Shown here: positions 19,001-27,619 of the stretch, piece by piece
How the letters are laid out: every line of letters starts with the position of its first letter
How positions within the stretch are numbered: the stretch's first letter is position 1
DNA from: a virus
Length of the DNA stretch: 50,030 nt
Virus record (IMG/VR): IMGVR_UViG_3300025099_000033
Location: 1-50,030 of that record
Strand: one strand, 5' to 3'
The notes under the pieces: generated by a model
What the model was told of the DNA's origin: nothing
The model's input: only the letters and a program-made list of their open reading frames with translations
Databases searched by the model: none
Made by a program: the position numbers and the translations under genes

Positions 19001-22000
19001 ATGTTCTAGTGACTGTTCCAGAATCAGATATATTCGAAGGAAAACCCAACCCTTGTACAGATAACTCTTTCGTGTCTATGTTAGATGATGTTGTGCTATC
19101 ACCTAATATTTGATTAAATTTAAAGTTTTCTTTTTCTTTAAAAAATCTGACACTACCAGTTTGTTGATCTGTAGTTATAGAATCAGCAAACCATCCTTTT
19201 GTTTCTGCTTCTGGTAATGCAGCTATACTATCAGGAGAAAGCCCTGCTTTCTTAAGAACCTCTAATGTTGTACCTGCTCCATAAACAGGTGTAAATGTTA
19301 AGGTAACACCATCACTTATACTTTGAGCACTTGATAATACTAAATTATTTTGATCAGTGACAGTAGTAACGGTTACGGTTCCTGATATTCCAGAACCAGT
19401 TACTACATCTCCCACAACAATGGTTCCAGAATTACCATCAACAACTAAAGCTGTTGAGCTAGTTATTGTACCGTTTACTACAGCTGTGCTAGTTGTTCCT
19501 CCGTATGTATATTTTCTAGAGTCACTACCCTCATAATTTAATGTTTTAAAACTTTTTACACTTTCAGGAAAATCATTAAATATAAACTTTACAGAAGATG
19601 GACTTGCTGTATCATAAAAAGTATTTCTTGTTGCACTGTCGTGAGAATATAAATCTCCATTTTTATAAGTGTAATAAATATTATTTAATGAAAATCCAGC
19701 TTCAGGTATAAAAGATTTAAAACTAGTCCACCCATCAACTCTTTCATCAAAACTTATTGTTTGATTATTTAAAGTTATATTGTAAGATCCTTTGTCATCA
19801 TCATAACTACCAAGTATTGTTGTAGATAAAGGCAAGTTATCTCCAAAAAAATCAGTCATACCTTTCTCAGATATTTCAGTCAACCCATCTCTAGACAATC
19901 TTAATACTGCACCTCTAGCTTTATCTGAAAAGTATATTCTAAAAGCATGTGATGCAAATGATTCTGGATTTCTAGATATGCCATACTCACCAACGTATGG
20001 AATTGCTTGACCTAAAACTGCACTCGTAGCTGTTAAGTTAGTATTTCCATCAGCATTAAATAAAGCATCTTTATTCGCTAATACTTTTAATATTTTATCC
20101 TCACAAAATGTAATTAAATCCGCATCTCTAGCATATATTCTTTGTATAGTCCCATATTCAGGATTTATATCTTTTGTTATTGGTAATGCTAATAAAAATT
20201 GATTAAGTTCATTAATACCTGATATAGAGTTGAATATTCCTGAAAATATAAATGTATTAGTTTTATGTTCTTCTTTATAATCTTCATTTAAAGTTGTAGA
20301 CACTATAGGACCTTTATCAATAAAAGATGTATTAAAATCATCTCTTATTCTATTAGATTCTACTCCATTGCCAAAAGAAAAAACATTATACCAATCTAAA
20401 GAATTTACTTGACCATGAACTTGATTATCTGCTAATACAACAGATTTAGATGTAGCAACATCTCCACTAGTAGTTATTGTAAAACTATATATACTATCCT
20501 GATCAGTAAAAGTTAATACAGTCCCACTAGACATAGTTCCATTAGTGTTGTTTAATAGTTCTATATTACTACCATCAACTACAGATTCAACAACATTAGA
20601 ATTACCAGACCCTACATTTGTGCCAGTAACAGTCATACCTGCTTTTATAATAGGTAATGCATTACTTGCCTCGTGATATATATCTAACCCTTCTTTTGTT
20701 TTTGGTTCTGTTTCAAATATTGCAGGATTATTAGAATTTATTTTTTCATCATCTATTTGTATGTTTTTCTTTACTAAAGATATGTTATTTATTCTTCCAA
20801 AAGAGGTTGAAGTCGCAGCAGAAGCATTAAATCCATCATCATATAGATCTCCTGTTTCTTGATTTCTTATAAATATTTTATATAATCTTCTTTTACCACT
20901 TATCCATGTTTTTTTCGTAGCATTATAAGTTCTAAATTCAGATTTTACACTACTTCCTGTAACTTCATATATTTGACCTTTGTCTCCAAAATCATTACTA
21001 AATTGTATTAATGCTCCCGGTTTTGTTATTTCTGTTATAAGTGGATTTACATTTACACTTAAATTATCTTCTTTAGCACCATACTCACCTATATCTATAC
21101 CTCCAAAATAAAACTGAAAAAATTCAGATCCTTTTTTAGGATGTGTGTCTACTGGTCCTAATGTGTTTTCTACATCTCCAAAGTCTTTATCACCCCAAGC
21201 AAAATTTTGTTTTGGTTCTTCAGAACCTTCATCTTTATTTGAAAAATCATTTAATAGATTTGAATTAATAGTTTCACTTTTAGTTACATCAAATCTAGAT
21301 TTTACTGATGGAAATACTTCTATTATATTTCTATCTAATGTAGAATCTCTAGATACTTTAACAAAAAATCTACCAAAGAATTCATCTTTAGGTTCTATTG
21401 TTTTTCTAAATATATTTACGTTAATATCTTTACCTTCAGACACTAAATCTGATGCAAACACATCTTCATCACTTTCGTGAATTGGATCTTTTAATGTTAC
21501 ATCATAAACAGTTCCATTACTAGATAAACCACCACTTTCTATTTTATATTTTCTAGATACTCTAGCTGGAGCTTGAATAAAAGTTATAACTACATTTTCA
21601 TCTAAAGTTTGATTTGTTGATAAAACTAAAGATGCAGTGGTAGAATCTTGATTTGTAATTTTTGTTACTACAGGATTGTTCTGAATTCCGTCACCTGTTA
21701 ATTGATCTCCTACTCTTATGGTATTTTGTTTTCCATCTACTTCTAGTGTATTCCTTTCTGAAATATCGCTTTTTACAGAAGCTGTAGCTATTTGATTTGG
21801 ATTAGGAATATCTGTAGATATTTGTATTTCACTTTCAGTTCTAAATGCAGAAGAAAATGAAGGATTTGAAGATGCTTCAGGTCCATTAAATTGAAAAAAA
21901 GTAGAACCAACTGCTGGTTGATTTACTGACAATGTTGAACAACTAGCTTTTCCTGAAGAAATTAATTTTTGAGATATAAAATCTGGTGCTTCATTAGATA

Positions 22001-24563
22001 TATCTAAGATTCTATATCTAGCTTTTTCTGATACAAACTTATTATTATCATGTTGTTTTTTAAGTATTAAATAAGTTTCTTCATCCACTTTATTTCTTTC
22101 AGCTGATGGAAATGATAACCAAATATTACCATCTTCTGCAAAATAAAATTTATCAAGAGCTAGGTTATAGTATTCACTAGAAGTTTCTTTTACAAAAAAT
22201 TTATAATGTGTTGCCCAATCAGGAGCATTATTTTGTAGCTGTACATTTATTCTATTTTTTGTTATACCAAAAGATTTTCCTAATTTAATGGATGATTTTT
22301 TTGAAGAAAAAACCGGACTTTCTCTTCCATATCTGTCAGAATAAGTTGTACCTATTTGATATGTTCTTAATGATTTAACTGATTTTTCACCTATTTTTTT
22401 ATTAGTAAAAGTTAAAACAGTATTTTCTTCTATATATACCTCTTCGGATCCATAATTACTTCCATCTTTATAATCATCCTTGTTTATTTTTGTTCTTACA
22501 AATATTGTTAATTCTTGATCTAATATGTTTTTTACAAAAGTATGTCTAGGCACTCCTTCACCTGTTATCAACATACCTATTTTAATTAAAGGATTAGAAG
22601 CTGATAAAGTAATTTTATTATTTTCTCCGGGATTAGATGAAGATACAACAGCTGTAATTTCTGTATCAGAAGCACTTTGTTCTACAGTTACATCAATGTC
22701 AGGAGTGTTTTGTTTTAATAAATTATAACCTTGATAATAATTTGCAAATATTAATCTGTTAGCTATAATTTCTTGAGCTTTTGCTTTTTTAGGTACATTA
22801 TCAAAAGGTCTTAATATTTGATTTGACTCTACTACTGCACCAAAACTTTCAGACAAAACAGAATAAGATGTTTCTCTATTTTTTAAAACATCTAACACAT
22901 ACACAACATTACTAACTGAATCTTTAACTAATATTTCAACTAACTCTACATCATTTGGTTGAGTATCAAAACCACCTAAAGAAAGTGTTCTTATAGAGTT
23001 TTTCATACCTATATTGTGACTTTCATCACTTTCATACAAAAACTCACTAGGTAAAAAAGCTACTTCAGAAAAAGGTGAAAATGTAGAATATTGACCTTCT
23101 TTATATTTCCATCTATAAGCAAATCTTACAAAACTATCTTCAAACAAAGGATCTTTTTCTTTTAATGTAGCAATCCAAGTAACAGATCCTAAATCTGGTA
23201 AGTTTAAATTTATTGTTTGTATAATAAAAGTTGCTGAATGAGTATCTGAATCAGGATATCCTTCAGTAATAATTTTAGAATTTATTAAACCTAATACTTT
23301 TACGGTTATTGTGTGTTTAGTTTCTTTAAAATTATCTAATTCAGTATGCTCTAATACTATAATATCATCTTTTATAAAATTAGCTTTATTGTCAAATTCT
23401 ATATCAAATTTAGACCCTGAAGTTAAAACAGATCCTCCACTATAAAAATTTTTTTCAATATATACAGGAGTACCACCTTCAATACCAGAGGAGCTTTGAG
23501 TTCTTTCAGTAGAAGACATTGTTAACGTGGGTGCTTTTAATGGAGATTGCTTAATTACAGTAATATCTTTTTCTGTAAAATCTGCATTATTAATTTGAGT
23601 GTGATAATTAAATGTACTAGAACCTTCTTTAAATTTAGATATTTTTATTAATTTAGGTTCGGTTTGATTATCTGTCCAAGATAACAATCCACTAATAACA
23701 TTTGCACCTGTTATTAAATATTCATCACTATATTTTAGTATGTTATTTTTATCAACCAGAACTGGTGATATTTCTCCTGTTGTACTATCAAACTCTGCAA
23801 TACAACTAACTTGAGATTTAAATGTTAATAATGCGTTGTCTTTTAATAGAGAGTTACTAGATAAGGTAATATTGTTTTGATTTGTGACTGTTGCTACTGT
23901 TACTTTACCAGATATTCCTGCACCACTAACGGTCATCCCTACTTCAATAGTGCCGGAATTATTATCAAGAACAATTGCTGTTCTTTTTGGAGTAAATGTT
24001 AAAGAGACATCATTAGATATAGTTTGAAGACTATCTATAAATATAACTTGTAATCCACCGTCTACTGAAGAAATAGCTGTTACTTTAACTTCACCAATAA
24101 TTCCTGTTCCTTCCACCACATCCCCAATACTAACAGTACCACTTATATTATCTATATTTATAGTAGAAGACTGATTTACTGTTGTATCATTAACTGAAGC
24201 TGTTGATATAGCAACATCTCCACTAATAGTTATTGATGCGGTGGCAGTAGACCCAGAAGATATAAACCAATATACTTTATCATTCTGAGGGTCGACAACA
24301 TATCCTATGCATTTAGGGTTTGTTAAGTCTTTTATTGAAGATGAGCTACTACCCCAATCAGTTAGTAAACCTGTACCACTATCAAAGCTTCTACCATCTT
24401 TTAAAGTATTACCTAAAACATTTTGAATAGACCCAACGTCAGATCCTTCAGAAGTAATTATTTCAATATTCTGAGCGTCTCTATATTCACCATTAGGTAT
24501 TAATCTTTCATCTAGATCTTTATTCATTCGACCTCTACGAAAGTGATGCTTTATATTTGCCAT
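16092..24563 (-). CDS. Giant 2823-aa tail nozzle ('muzzle'/tail-tube B-like) protein with repeated beta modules
   Basis: The N-terminus (HHFRRGRMNKDLDERLIPNGEYRDAQNIEI... VGSIQNVLGN) is characteristic of the nozzle or stabilisation proteins of short-tailed and crAss-like phages. About ten copies of a ~60-70-residue beta module are scattered between native segments; the best reads TALVVDG...VGDVVTGSGISGTVTV...TDQNNLVLSSAQS...LTFTP. The last ~700 residues are almost entirely Ser/Thr-rich Ig-like or beta repeats. Between copies lie ordinary nozzle-type stretches such as RIYARDADLITFCEDKILKVL and YVGEYGISRNPESFASHAFR. It should form the distal tail channel. At 2823 aa it is far longer than typical nozzle proteins, apparently because of module insertion. 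Confidence 0.85.
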   Translation of the reverse strand: MANIKHHFRRGRMNKDLDERLIPNGEYRDAQNIEIITSEGSDVGSIQNVLGNTLKDGRSFDSGTGLLTDWGSSSSSIKDLTNPKCIGYVVDPQNDKVYWFISSGSTATASITISGDVAISTASVNDTTVNQSSTINIDNISGTVSIGDVVEGTGIIGEVKVTAISSVDGGLQVIFIDSLQTISNDVSLTFTPKRTAIVLDNNSGTIEVGMTVSGAGISGKVTVATVTNQNNITLSSNSLLKDNALLTFKSQVSCIAEFDSTTGEISPVLVDKNNILKYSDEYLITGANVISGLLSWTDNQTEPKLIKISKFKEGSSTFNYHTQINNADFTEKDITVIKQSPLKAPTLTMSSTERTQSSSGIEGGTPVYIEKNFYSGGSVLTSGSKFDIEFDNKANFIKDDIIVLEHTELDNFKETKHTITVKVLGLINSKIITEGYPDSDTHSATFIIQTINLNLPDLGSVTWIATLKEKDPLFEDSFVRFAYRWKYKEGQYSTFSPFSEVAFLPSEFLYESDESHNIGMKNSIRTLSLGGFDTQPNDVELVEILVKDSVSNVVYVLDVLKNRETSYSVLSESFGAVVESNQILRPFDNVPKKAKAQEIIANRLIFANYYQGYNLLKQNTPDIDVTVEQSASDTEITAVVSSSNPGENNKITLSASNPLIKIGMLITGEGVPRHTFVKNILDQELTIFVRTKINKDDYKDGSNYGSEEVYIEENTVLTFTNKKIGEKSVKSLRTYQIGTTYSDRYGRESPVFSSKKSSIKLGKSFGITKNRINVQLQNNAPDWATHYKFFVKETSSEYYNLALDKFYFAEDGNIWLSFPSAERNKVDEETYLILKKQHDNNKFVSEKARYRILDISNEAPDFISQKLISSGKASCSTLSVNQPAVGSTFFQFNGPEASSNPSFSSAFRTESEIQISTDIPNPNQIATASVKSDISERNTLEVDGKQNTIRVGDQLTGDGIQNNPVVTKITNQDSTTASLVLSTNQTLDENVVITFIQAPARVSRKYKIESGGLSSNGTVYDVTLKDPIHESDEDVFASDLVSEGKDINVNIFRKTIEPKDEFFGRFFVKVSRDSTLDRNIIEVFPSVKSRFDVTKSETINSNLLNDFSNKDEGSEEPKQNFAWGDKDFGDVENTLGPVDTHPKKGSEFFQFYFGGIDIGEYGAKEDNLSVNVNPLITEITKPGALIQFSNDFGDKGQIYEVTGSSVKSEFRTYNATKKTWISGKRRLYKIFIRNQETGDLYDDGFNASAATSTSFGRINNISLVKKNIQIDDEKINSNNPAIFETEPKTKEGLDIYHEASNALPIIKAGMTVTGTNVGSGNSNVVESVVDGSNIELLNNTNGTMSSGTVLTFTDQDSIYSFTITTSGDVATSKSVVLADNQVHGQVNSLDWYNVFSFGNGVESNRIRDDFNTSFIDKGPIVSTTLNEDYKEEHKTNTFIFSGIFNSISGINELNQFLLALPITKDINPEYGTIQRIYARDADLITFCEDKILKVLANKDALFNADGNTNLTATSAVLGQAIPYVGEYGISRNPESFASHAFRIYFSDKARGAVLRLSRDGLTEISEKGMTDFFGDNLPLSTTILGSYDDDKGSYNITLNNQTISFDERVDGWTSFKSFIPEAGFSLNNIYYTYKNGDLYSHDSATRNTFYDTASPSSVKFIFNDFPESVKSFKTLNYEGSDSRKYTYGGTTSTAVVNGTITSSTALVVDGNSGTIVVGDVVTGSGISGTVTVTTVTDQNNLVLSSAQSISDGVTLTFTPVYGAGTTLEVLKKAGLSPDSIAALPEAETKGWFADSITTDQQTGSVRFFKEKENFKFNQILGDSTTSSNIDTKELSVQGLGFPSNISDSGTVTRTLTITPSITLLNFTISGSVTVESTSGVAIGAGKTAVFTITPNTGYVISASQVTGSSSLSKIASANESDTGTAGTASNTVEVTFNLVNEAIGGNVTIQPSIAVTTLSKIQYKVTGVFNTDEKNTQTSSVYNFGYSGSGDYYVNAIVNGLSTDNSPVLHNLTGNSLISANMAIIGSGVPDNALVKTITGANLTDLTIKDGTGADLNATIPDDTLLRFGKEIISRTFRADTGFEFRSAPTLDVLEEDESKFSDYTSSNDFVSTTSVVQSNVNNSVTVTLSASNSLIAVGMAVSGSGISSFTTVSVINSTTLTLSTAAKISANTTLSFFPTSVTLKVYYVFSSNNPTEDKILLTAKAEKTFLDFADEITGMEMSTKPVGARGETRFIRIFGRAGAKFKLTRFTTDTVNGAVAGSTTINLDNTNTAILSGMRIKGDNVQSGLRVSSASGSPTVVTASSSTTIADNTELTFSNFWNGKKFDVGDLSENLYSNPVQTIPSSGVYSIPVEYPANSTFRTFNYEVEAQEDTALATSFNGANPTSVNQTAEVTWTISPDVTLNSEVTASVVGSLGSTTDLNIDGQSGGNIVVGDVVTGTGISGVVTVAVVIDQDNLTLSDAQNLSNDTALTFTHANPTSTANQSITGISLSEPKELSKSGLVNFSFTITANDSTGNTFLSSSRSLTSDDFGFANTKRTVGAVGNGTTSVIDLTESVRNISIQANADKTLSSVVTGGTLPEGTFVSSKNDSDSLDLTLNHSSENSVSLAQNSISLNDTLTFSAPNDWIIEYSNIAGNIATGNNPNTYTITGVLEVIRFGTKSLTSTISLPSLLSVGGEGAAAPAPSNPTLTISGLYDSTSTNSGGTVKVKKLVTLGSGNGAENGDTISGSGQVLFRGDGNTVNDASITITASSRFTGGSSAPQISNIKFFDSSNTQLTGFDSLPSVTNTKATFDFAVTCNGDVVSTDTLRVTIKVTLNNAL
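19285..19500. repeat. Best-preserved copy of the beta module in the nozzle gene
   Basis: Encodes STAVVNGTITSSTALVVDG, then GTIVVGDVVTGSGISGTVTV, then TDQNNLVLSSAQS and LTFTP. It interrupts a native stretch (SDSRKYTYGG on one side, YGAGTTLEVLKKAG on the other). Other copies by sequence lie near 23820..24210 (two), 22560..22690, 21590..21790, 20500..20660, 18350..18570, 18030..18230, 17615..17790, 17130..17330 and 16690..16870. They are progressively diverged; edges are estimates by eye. Confidence 0.7.
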
Positions 24564-24566
24564 ACT

Positions 24567-25715
24567 TTAATGTTTAATACGTTTAGATTTACCTCTCATT
24601 ACTTGAGATAACTCTTCTAATTTAAGATTAGATAATCTTAGTTTAGCTGTTCTTGTAGCAGCAAATTTTTCTTTTTTAAATCTATTAACAATATATTCAG
24701 GTACATTTATTTTAGTTGATAATATGGCGTGAGCTAAATATTTATACATAGCTTCTTCGGCAAATTTATGTACAATCATTTCTGAATCTTTACCTAAACT
24801 ATCGCTAATATATTTTAATATAACAACCTGACCACTTATGTTAGAGCTAAAATGTATATTACCTCTAAGTTCATCAATATAATAAACTCCATTTATTTGT
24901 GCTGACTCAGGATCTATCCCATATCTTCCACCAACCATTAACTTTGTTTGGTCATCAACAATGCTTTTACTTTTTATAGTATGTTCATCACTTGTATTTT
25001 GTTTATATTTTTCCCAAGCAAATGACTCCTCAGATTCAAGTAAATCTCCTGTTGTGTTGTCAAATAAAAAATTATAATCAGAATCTTGTAATATTGATCT
25101 AGGATTACTTGTAGATCTTGAAGGATATATTACTCTTTCGATTCCTGTATCTCGTTCAACCCAACTTAGTCTAACTTTACTTACATAATCTTGAGGTAAC
25201 GGTAGTTTTAAAGTTGGAGGTATTTCTGATTCAAATGTTTTTTTACATTTAAAAACATCATAGCTAAATTCTTGTAATGCTCTTTGGGCGTGAAAGGCTA
25301 CATCTGCTCTTCTAACTCTATTAATTATTTTCTCATAGCCAACATAAGAAACCATAAAGTTGTTTATAATATCATCAATACTTACAAACTGATAATTACC
25401 AAAAGATTCACTTTGTTCAATTTCTTTTACTAAAACAGTTAAACCAGATAATGGTGCACCATTTGTAGCTTGAACATCTGCATTTACATTTGTAGATGAA
25501 AAAGTTAATGTTGGTGATGAATAACTATAGTTAGAGCTAGATATTTGAGTACCATCAATAAAAACATCAAATTGTGTTTCGGCTGTAGGTAGTGTAGGGA
25601 AAAATGTTGTGGTTAATGTAAAGGCTACCGTACCAGAACTACCAGACCCATCTCCTGTAAATGTTTGACTTTGATTATAATAACTTTGTTCAGTTGTTGT
25701 ACCTAATAATCCCAT
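24567..25715 (-). CDS. Neck/ring (head-to-tail connector) protein
   Basis: The 382-aa protein has an N-terminal Ser/Thr/Gly beta region (residues ~1-95). The helical/beta body contains DDIINNFMVSYVGYEKII, VAFHAQRALQEFSYDVFK and PLPQDYVSKVRLSWV. The C-terminus is basic (KFAEEAMYKYLAHAILSTKI, NVPEYIVNRFKKEKFAATRT, KLRLSNLKLEELSQVMRGKS). I recognise this combination from ring/tail-stabilisation proteins of marine and crAss-like podoviruses, where it sits between the first ring protein and the nozzle, as here. It binds its neighbours in the neck below the portal. The homologue name is from memory, so the exact ring number is unsure. Confidence 0.8.
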   Translation of the reverse strand: MGLLGTTTEQSYYNQSQTFTGDGSGSSGTVAFTLTTTFFPTLPTAETQFDVFIDGTQISSSNYSYSSPTLTFSSTNVNADVQATNGAPLSGLTVLVKEIEQSESFGNYQFVSIDDIINNFMVSYVGYEKIINRVRRADVAFHAQRALQEFSYDVFKCKKTFESEIPPTLKLPLPQDYVSKVRLSWVERDTGIERVIYPSRSTSNPRSILQDSDYNFLFDNTTGDLLESEESFAWEKYKQNTSDEHTIKSKSIVDDQTKLMVGGRYGIDPESAQINGVYYIDELRGNIHFSSNISGQVVILKYISDSLGKDSEMIVHKFAEEAMYKYLAHAILSTKINVPEYIVNRFKKEKFAATRTAKLRLSNLKLEELSQVMRGKSKRIKH

Positions 25716-25721
25716 ATTTTA

Positions 25722-26642
25722 TTATGTTTTTCTTTCTACCTCTTGAGCAGCTTGTTGATAAAGTAAAGGGTCTTTAATTGAAATACCGGCTAATTCTAAT
25801 ATTGTTAATACAAGTTCTGTTTCTTCAGATTCATGTAGTTCAAAATCAACAGAATTTGTAGAATTAAATAAAGCTTCTCCATTAACTATTGTATAATCAA
25901 AAGAAGCATTTGTTGGTTTATCTACATAATTACATTTTACACTAGGTGTGAATGTTAAACCTCTATCATTAGTTAGTGATTGAGCAGAGGATAAAACTAA
26001 ATTATTTTGATCGGTTAAACTTACAACTGTAACAGTTCCAGAAACACCTGCAGATGAAGATGGATCAGTGTTTGTGACAGTATCTCCAACAGCAATATTT
26101 CTATTTGTAGACTGACCATCTACTACTAAAGCTGTAGCACTACTTGTTGTTCCATTTACAACTGCTGTAGATGAAGCTAAAGATAAAGGGTATAGTTTTA
26201 TTGTTGTTTTACTTTGCCTAGTAAAATAAGGTCTATTTAAATTTGCCCTAGTTAGGGGAGCTTTTTCTAAATCTAAAACATCATTTTGTGAAACTTCATC
26301 TAGTTCAATGGGGTATGTTCCACCAGTATACATAATAGTTCCTAGTCTATAAACGTCAGTTGGTAGTGTAGCAATTCCAGATGAATCTATAGTAGAAATG
26401 CTTTGTTGATATTTTTGGAATATAGCTATTTTTTCATTTATTAAATCTATCATATTAGAATACTCAGTATCATTACCGGGTGCTCTAACAAATTGATTAA
26501 CATCGTAAAAATATTGTTCAAATATATCTAACTGAGCTTGATTGGCAAATAAGTTAAACTCTTGGGGAGTTATGTATCCTCTTTGTTCCTTGTTAGCAAT
26601 CGCTAAAACTCTTTGATATACTGTATCTACACTTACTGCCAT
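25722..26642 (-). CDS. Neck/ring protein carrying an inserted beta module
   Basis: The family start (TVYQRVLAIANKEQRGYITPQEFNLFANQAQ) and end (FELHESEETELVLTILELAGI) are those of ring proteins found directly after the capsid genes in marine and crAss-like podoviruses. At residues ~156-233 the loop between YPLS and VKCNYV is filled by a module, STAVVNGT...TALVVDG...SGTVTV...TDQNNLVLSSAQS...LTFTP, almost the same as a repeat of the 2823-aa nozzle protein. As I remember the family, the two flanks normally join directly. The rest is predicted helical with some strands. A 13-bp inverted repeat lies just upstream of the start. Confidence 0.82.
   Translation of the reverse strand: MAVSVDTVYQRVLAIANKEQRGYITPQEFNLFANQAQLDIFEQYFYDVNQFVRAPGNDTEYSNMIDLINEKIAIFQKYQQSISTIDSSGIATLPTDVYRLGTIMYTGGTYPIELDEVSQNDVLDLEKAPLTRANLNRPYFTRQSKTTIKLYPLSLASSTAVVNGTTSSATALVVDGQSTNRNIAVGDTVTNTDPSSSAGVSGTVTVVSLTDQNNLVLSSAQSLTNDRGLTFTPSVKCNYVDKPTNASFDYTIVNGEALFNSTNSVDFELHESEETELVLTILELAGISIKDPLLYQQAAQEVERKT
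25944..26177. repeat. Mobile-looking beta module inside ring protein
   Basis: About 234 bp encoding ring-protein residues 156-233. Its protein and DNA match the nozzle copy at about 19285..19500, including the shared peptides STAVVNGT, TALVVDG, SGTVTV and TDQNNLVLSSAQS. The native family flanks resume cleanly on both sides. It also contains an extra ~10 residues (STNRN, then NTDPSSSAG) not present in the nozzle copy. See the matching finding. Confidence 0.75.
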
Positions 26643-26656
26643 GTTTTATTATTTAA

Positions 26657-26696
26657 AATAATAGTGTGACTATAAGTATATAATCACACTATTATT
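26657..26696. other. Perfect 13-bp inverted repeat (RNA hairpin) before the first ring gene
   Basis: Arms aataatagtgtga (26657-26669) and tcacactattatt (26684-26696) pair perfectly around a 14-nt AT-rich loop. On the - strand it lies 7 bp after the stop of the 279-aa gene and ends about 14 bp before the ring-protein start. In - strand RNA the hairpin is followed by UUAAAUAAUAAAAC, only weakly U-rich, so it could be a terminator, a processing site or a translation-control hairpin. Confidence 0.7.
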
Positions 26697-26703
26697 ACAT
26701 TTT

Positions 26704-27543
26704 TTACTTTAATTGTTTTTCAATATTGGAATAAATTTCCATTCCTTCATCAGTTTTAAACCAAACTGCTAAAGCAGAATATGGATGTTCATCAAAAGGG
26801 ACAGTCATTAATTTTCTATCATTTGATCCCCAACTAAAAGTTCTTTGATCATTTGATAGTTTTATAATACCAAGCTCAGTGGCTTTTATACCAAAATTTC
26901 TTAATTGCACATTGTCATCATTAACGAGTTCTAAGAGAAGATCTGGGTTATTACGTGCAAATACTAGCAGATCTCTTTTAAGTTCTTTAGAACTCATCTC
27001 TGATACCTTAGAACCAAGCTCTACCCTCATTACAGCTTCAGCCATATCTATATCCATATTTCTTGCTGCTAAAATTGCATCTGCTTCTAATTCTAACCTT
27101 TCTATTTCGTTTTCAGCTACTTCAACTGGTTGCCATTCATAATATAATTTATCTTTAAGAGGATGATAAAGACTTAATAATTTTTGAAGTGTTTGTTTAT
27201 TTCTAGGAACAAACAAAGCACCATTCCTAAATATAATATGTTCTAATCTTTGGTCTCCTTTCATCTCATCAACAAAACAAGTTTTTTGATTTTGACAATA
27301 TTTAAGTTCTCTTTCATAACCTAAATTTTCATCAAAATAATAAATATTTGCTGATTTAATCATATAAGACAATGGACTTCTGTTTCTTTTTAAATAATAA
27401 GTTCTGTCTTTTATTTCCCAATTATTTTTTTTAACAGTTGTTTCCTTAACAACTGGATGTTCTATTACTGGGTTTTCTAGAACAACGGTTTCTGTTTTTG
27501 GAGTTACTTTTCTAGCTGTACTCCTTGTTTGTTTTTTTGCCAT
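26704..27543 (-). CDS. Head/neck-associated protein of unknown function
   Basis: The 279-aa protein has a basic disordered N-terminus (MAKKQTRSTARKVTPKTET), then a beta-containing middle (RTYYLKRNRSPLSYMIKSAN, FVDEMKGDQRLEHIIFRNGA, LFVPRNKQTLQKLLSLYHP) and a helical second half (EIERLELEADAILAARNMDI). I recall similar proteins placed between the capsid and ring genes of marine phages, but have no function for them. It is preceded by a 20-nt leader identical to that of the scaffold gene, and the terminator after the capsid gene lies in the same gap. Confidence 0.75.
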   Translation of the reverse strand: MAKKQTRSTARKVTPKTETVVLENPVIEHPVVKETTVKKNNWEIKDRTYYLKRNRSPLSYMIKSANIYYFDENLGYERELKYCQNQKTCFVDEMKGDQRLEHIIFRNGALFVPRNKQTLQKLLSLYHPLKDKLYYEWQPVEVAENEIERLELEADAILAARNMDIDMAEAVMRVELGSKVSEMSSKELKRDLLVFARNNPDLLLELVNDDNVQLRNFGIKATELGIIKLSNDQRTFSWGSNDRKLMTVPFDEHPYSALAVWFKTDEGMEIYSNIEKQLK

Positions 27544-27560
27544 GATATAATATAATATAA
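27541..27560 (-). promoter_or_regulatory. 20-nt leader identical to that of the scaffold gene
   Basis: The + strand bases catgatataatataatataa include the start codon (as cat) and 17 upstream bases, and recur exactly at 30440-30459. The run contains overlapping TATAAT-like steps on the + strand and TATATTATA on the - strand. It could be a late promoter, a translation leader or a duplicated junction. Confidence 0.5.
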
Positions 27561-27579
27561 TTTTTAAAAAAATAAATAA

Positions 27580-27608
27580 AGACCACCCCTGAAAATCAAG
27601 GGTGATCT
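27580..27608 (-). terminator. Rho-independent-type terminator after the capsid gene
   Basis: On the - strand the RNA reads AGAUCACCC, an 11-nt loop, then GGGUGGUCU, pairing over 9 bp with one G-U. It is followed by UUUAUUUAUUUUUUU. On the + strand the same position would be a C-A mismatch and there is no T run after it, so the signal is directional. It lies 12 bp past the capsid stop. Confidence 0.75.
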
Positions 27609-27619
27609 TATAGTAATTA

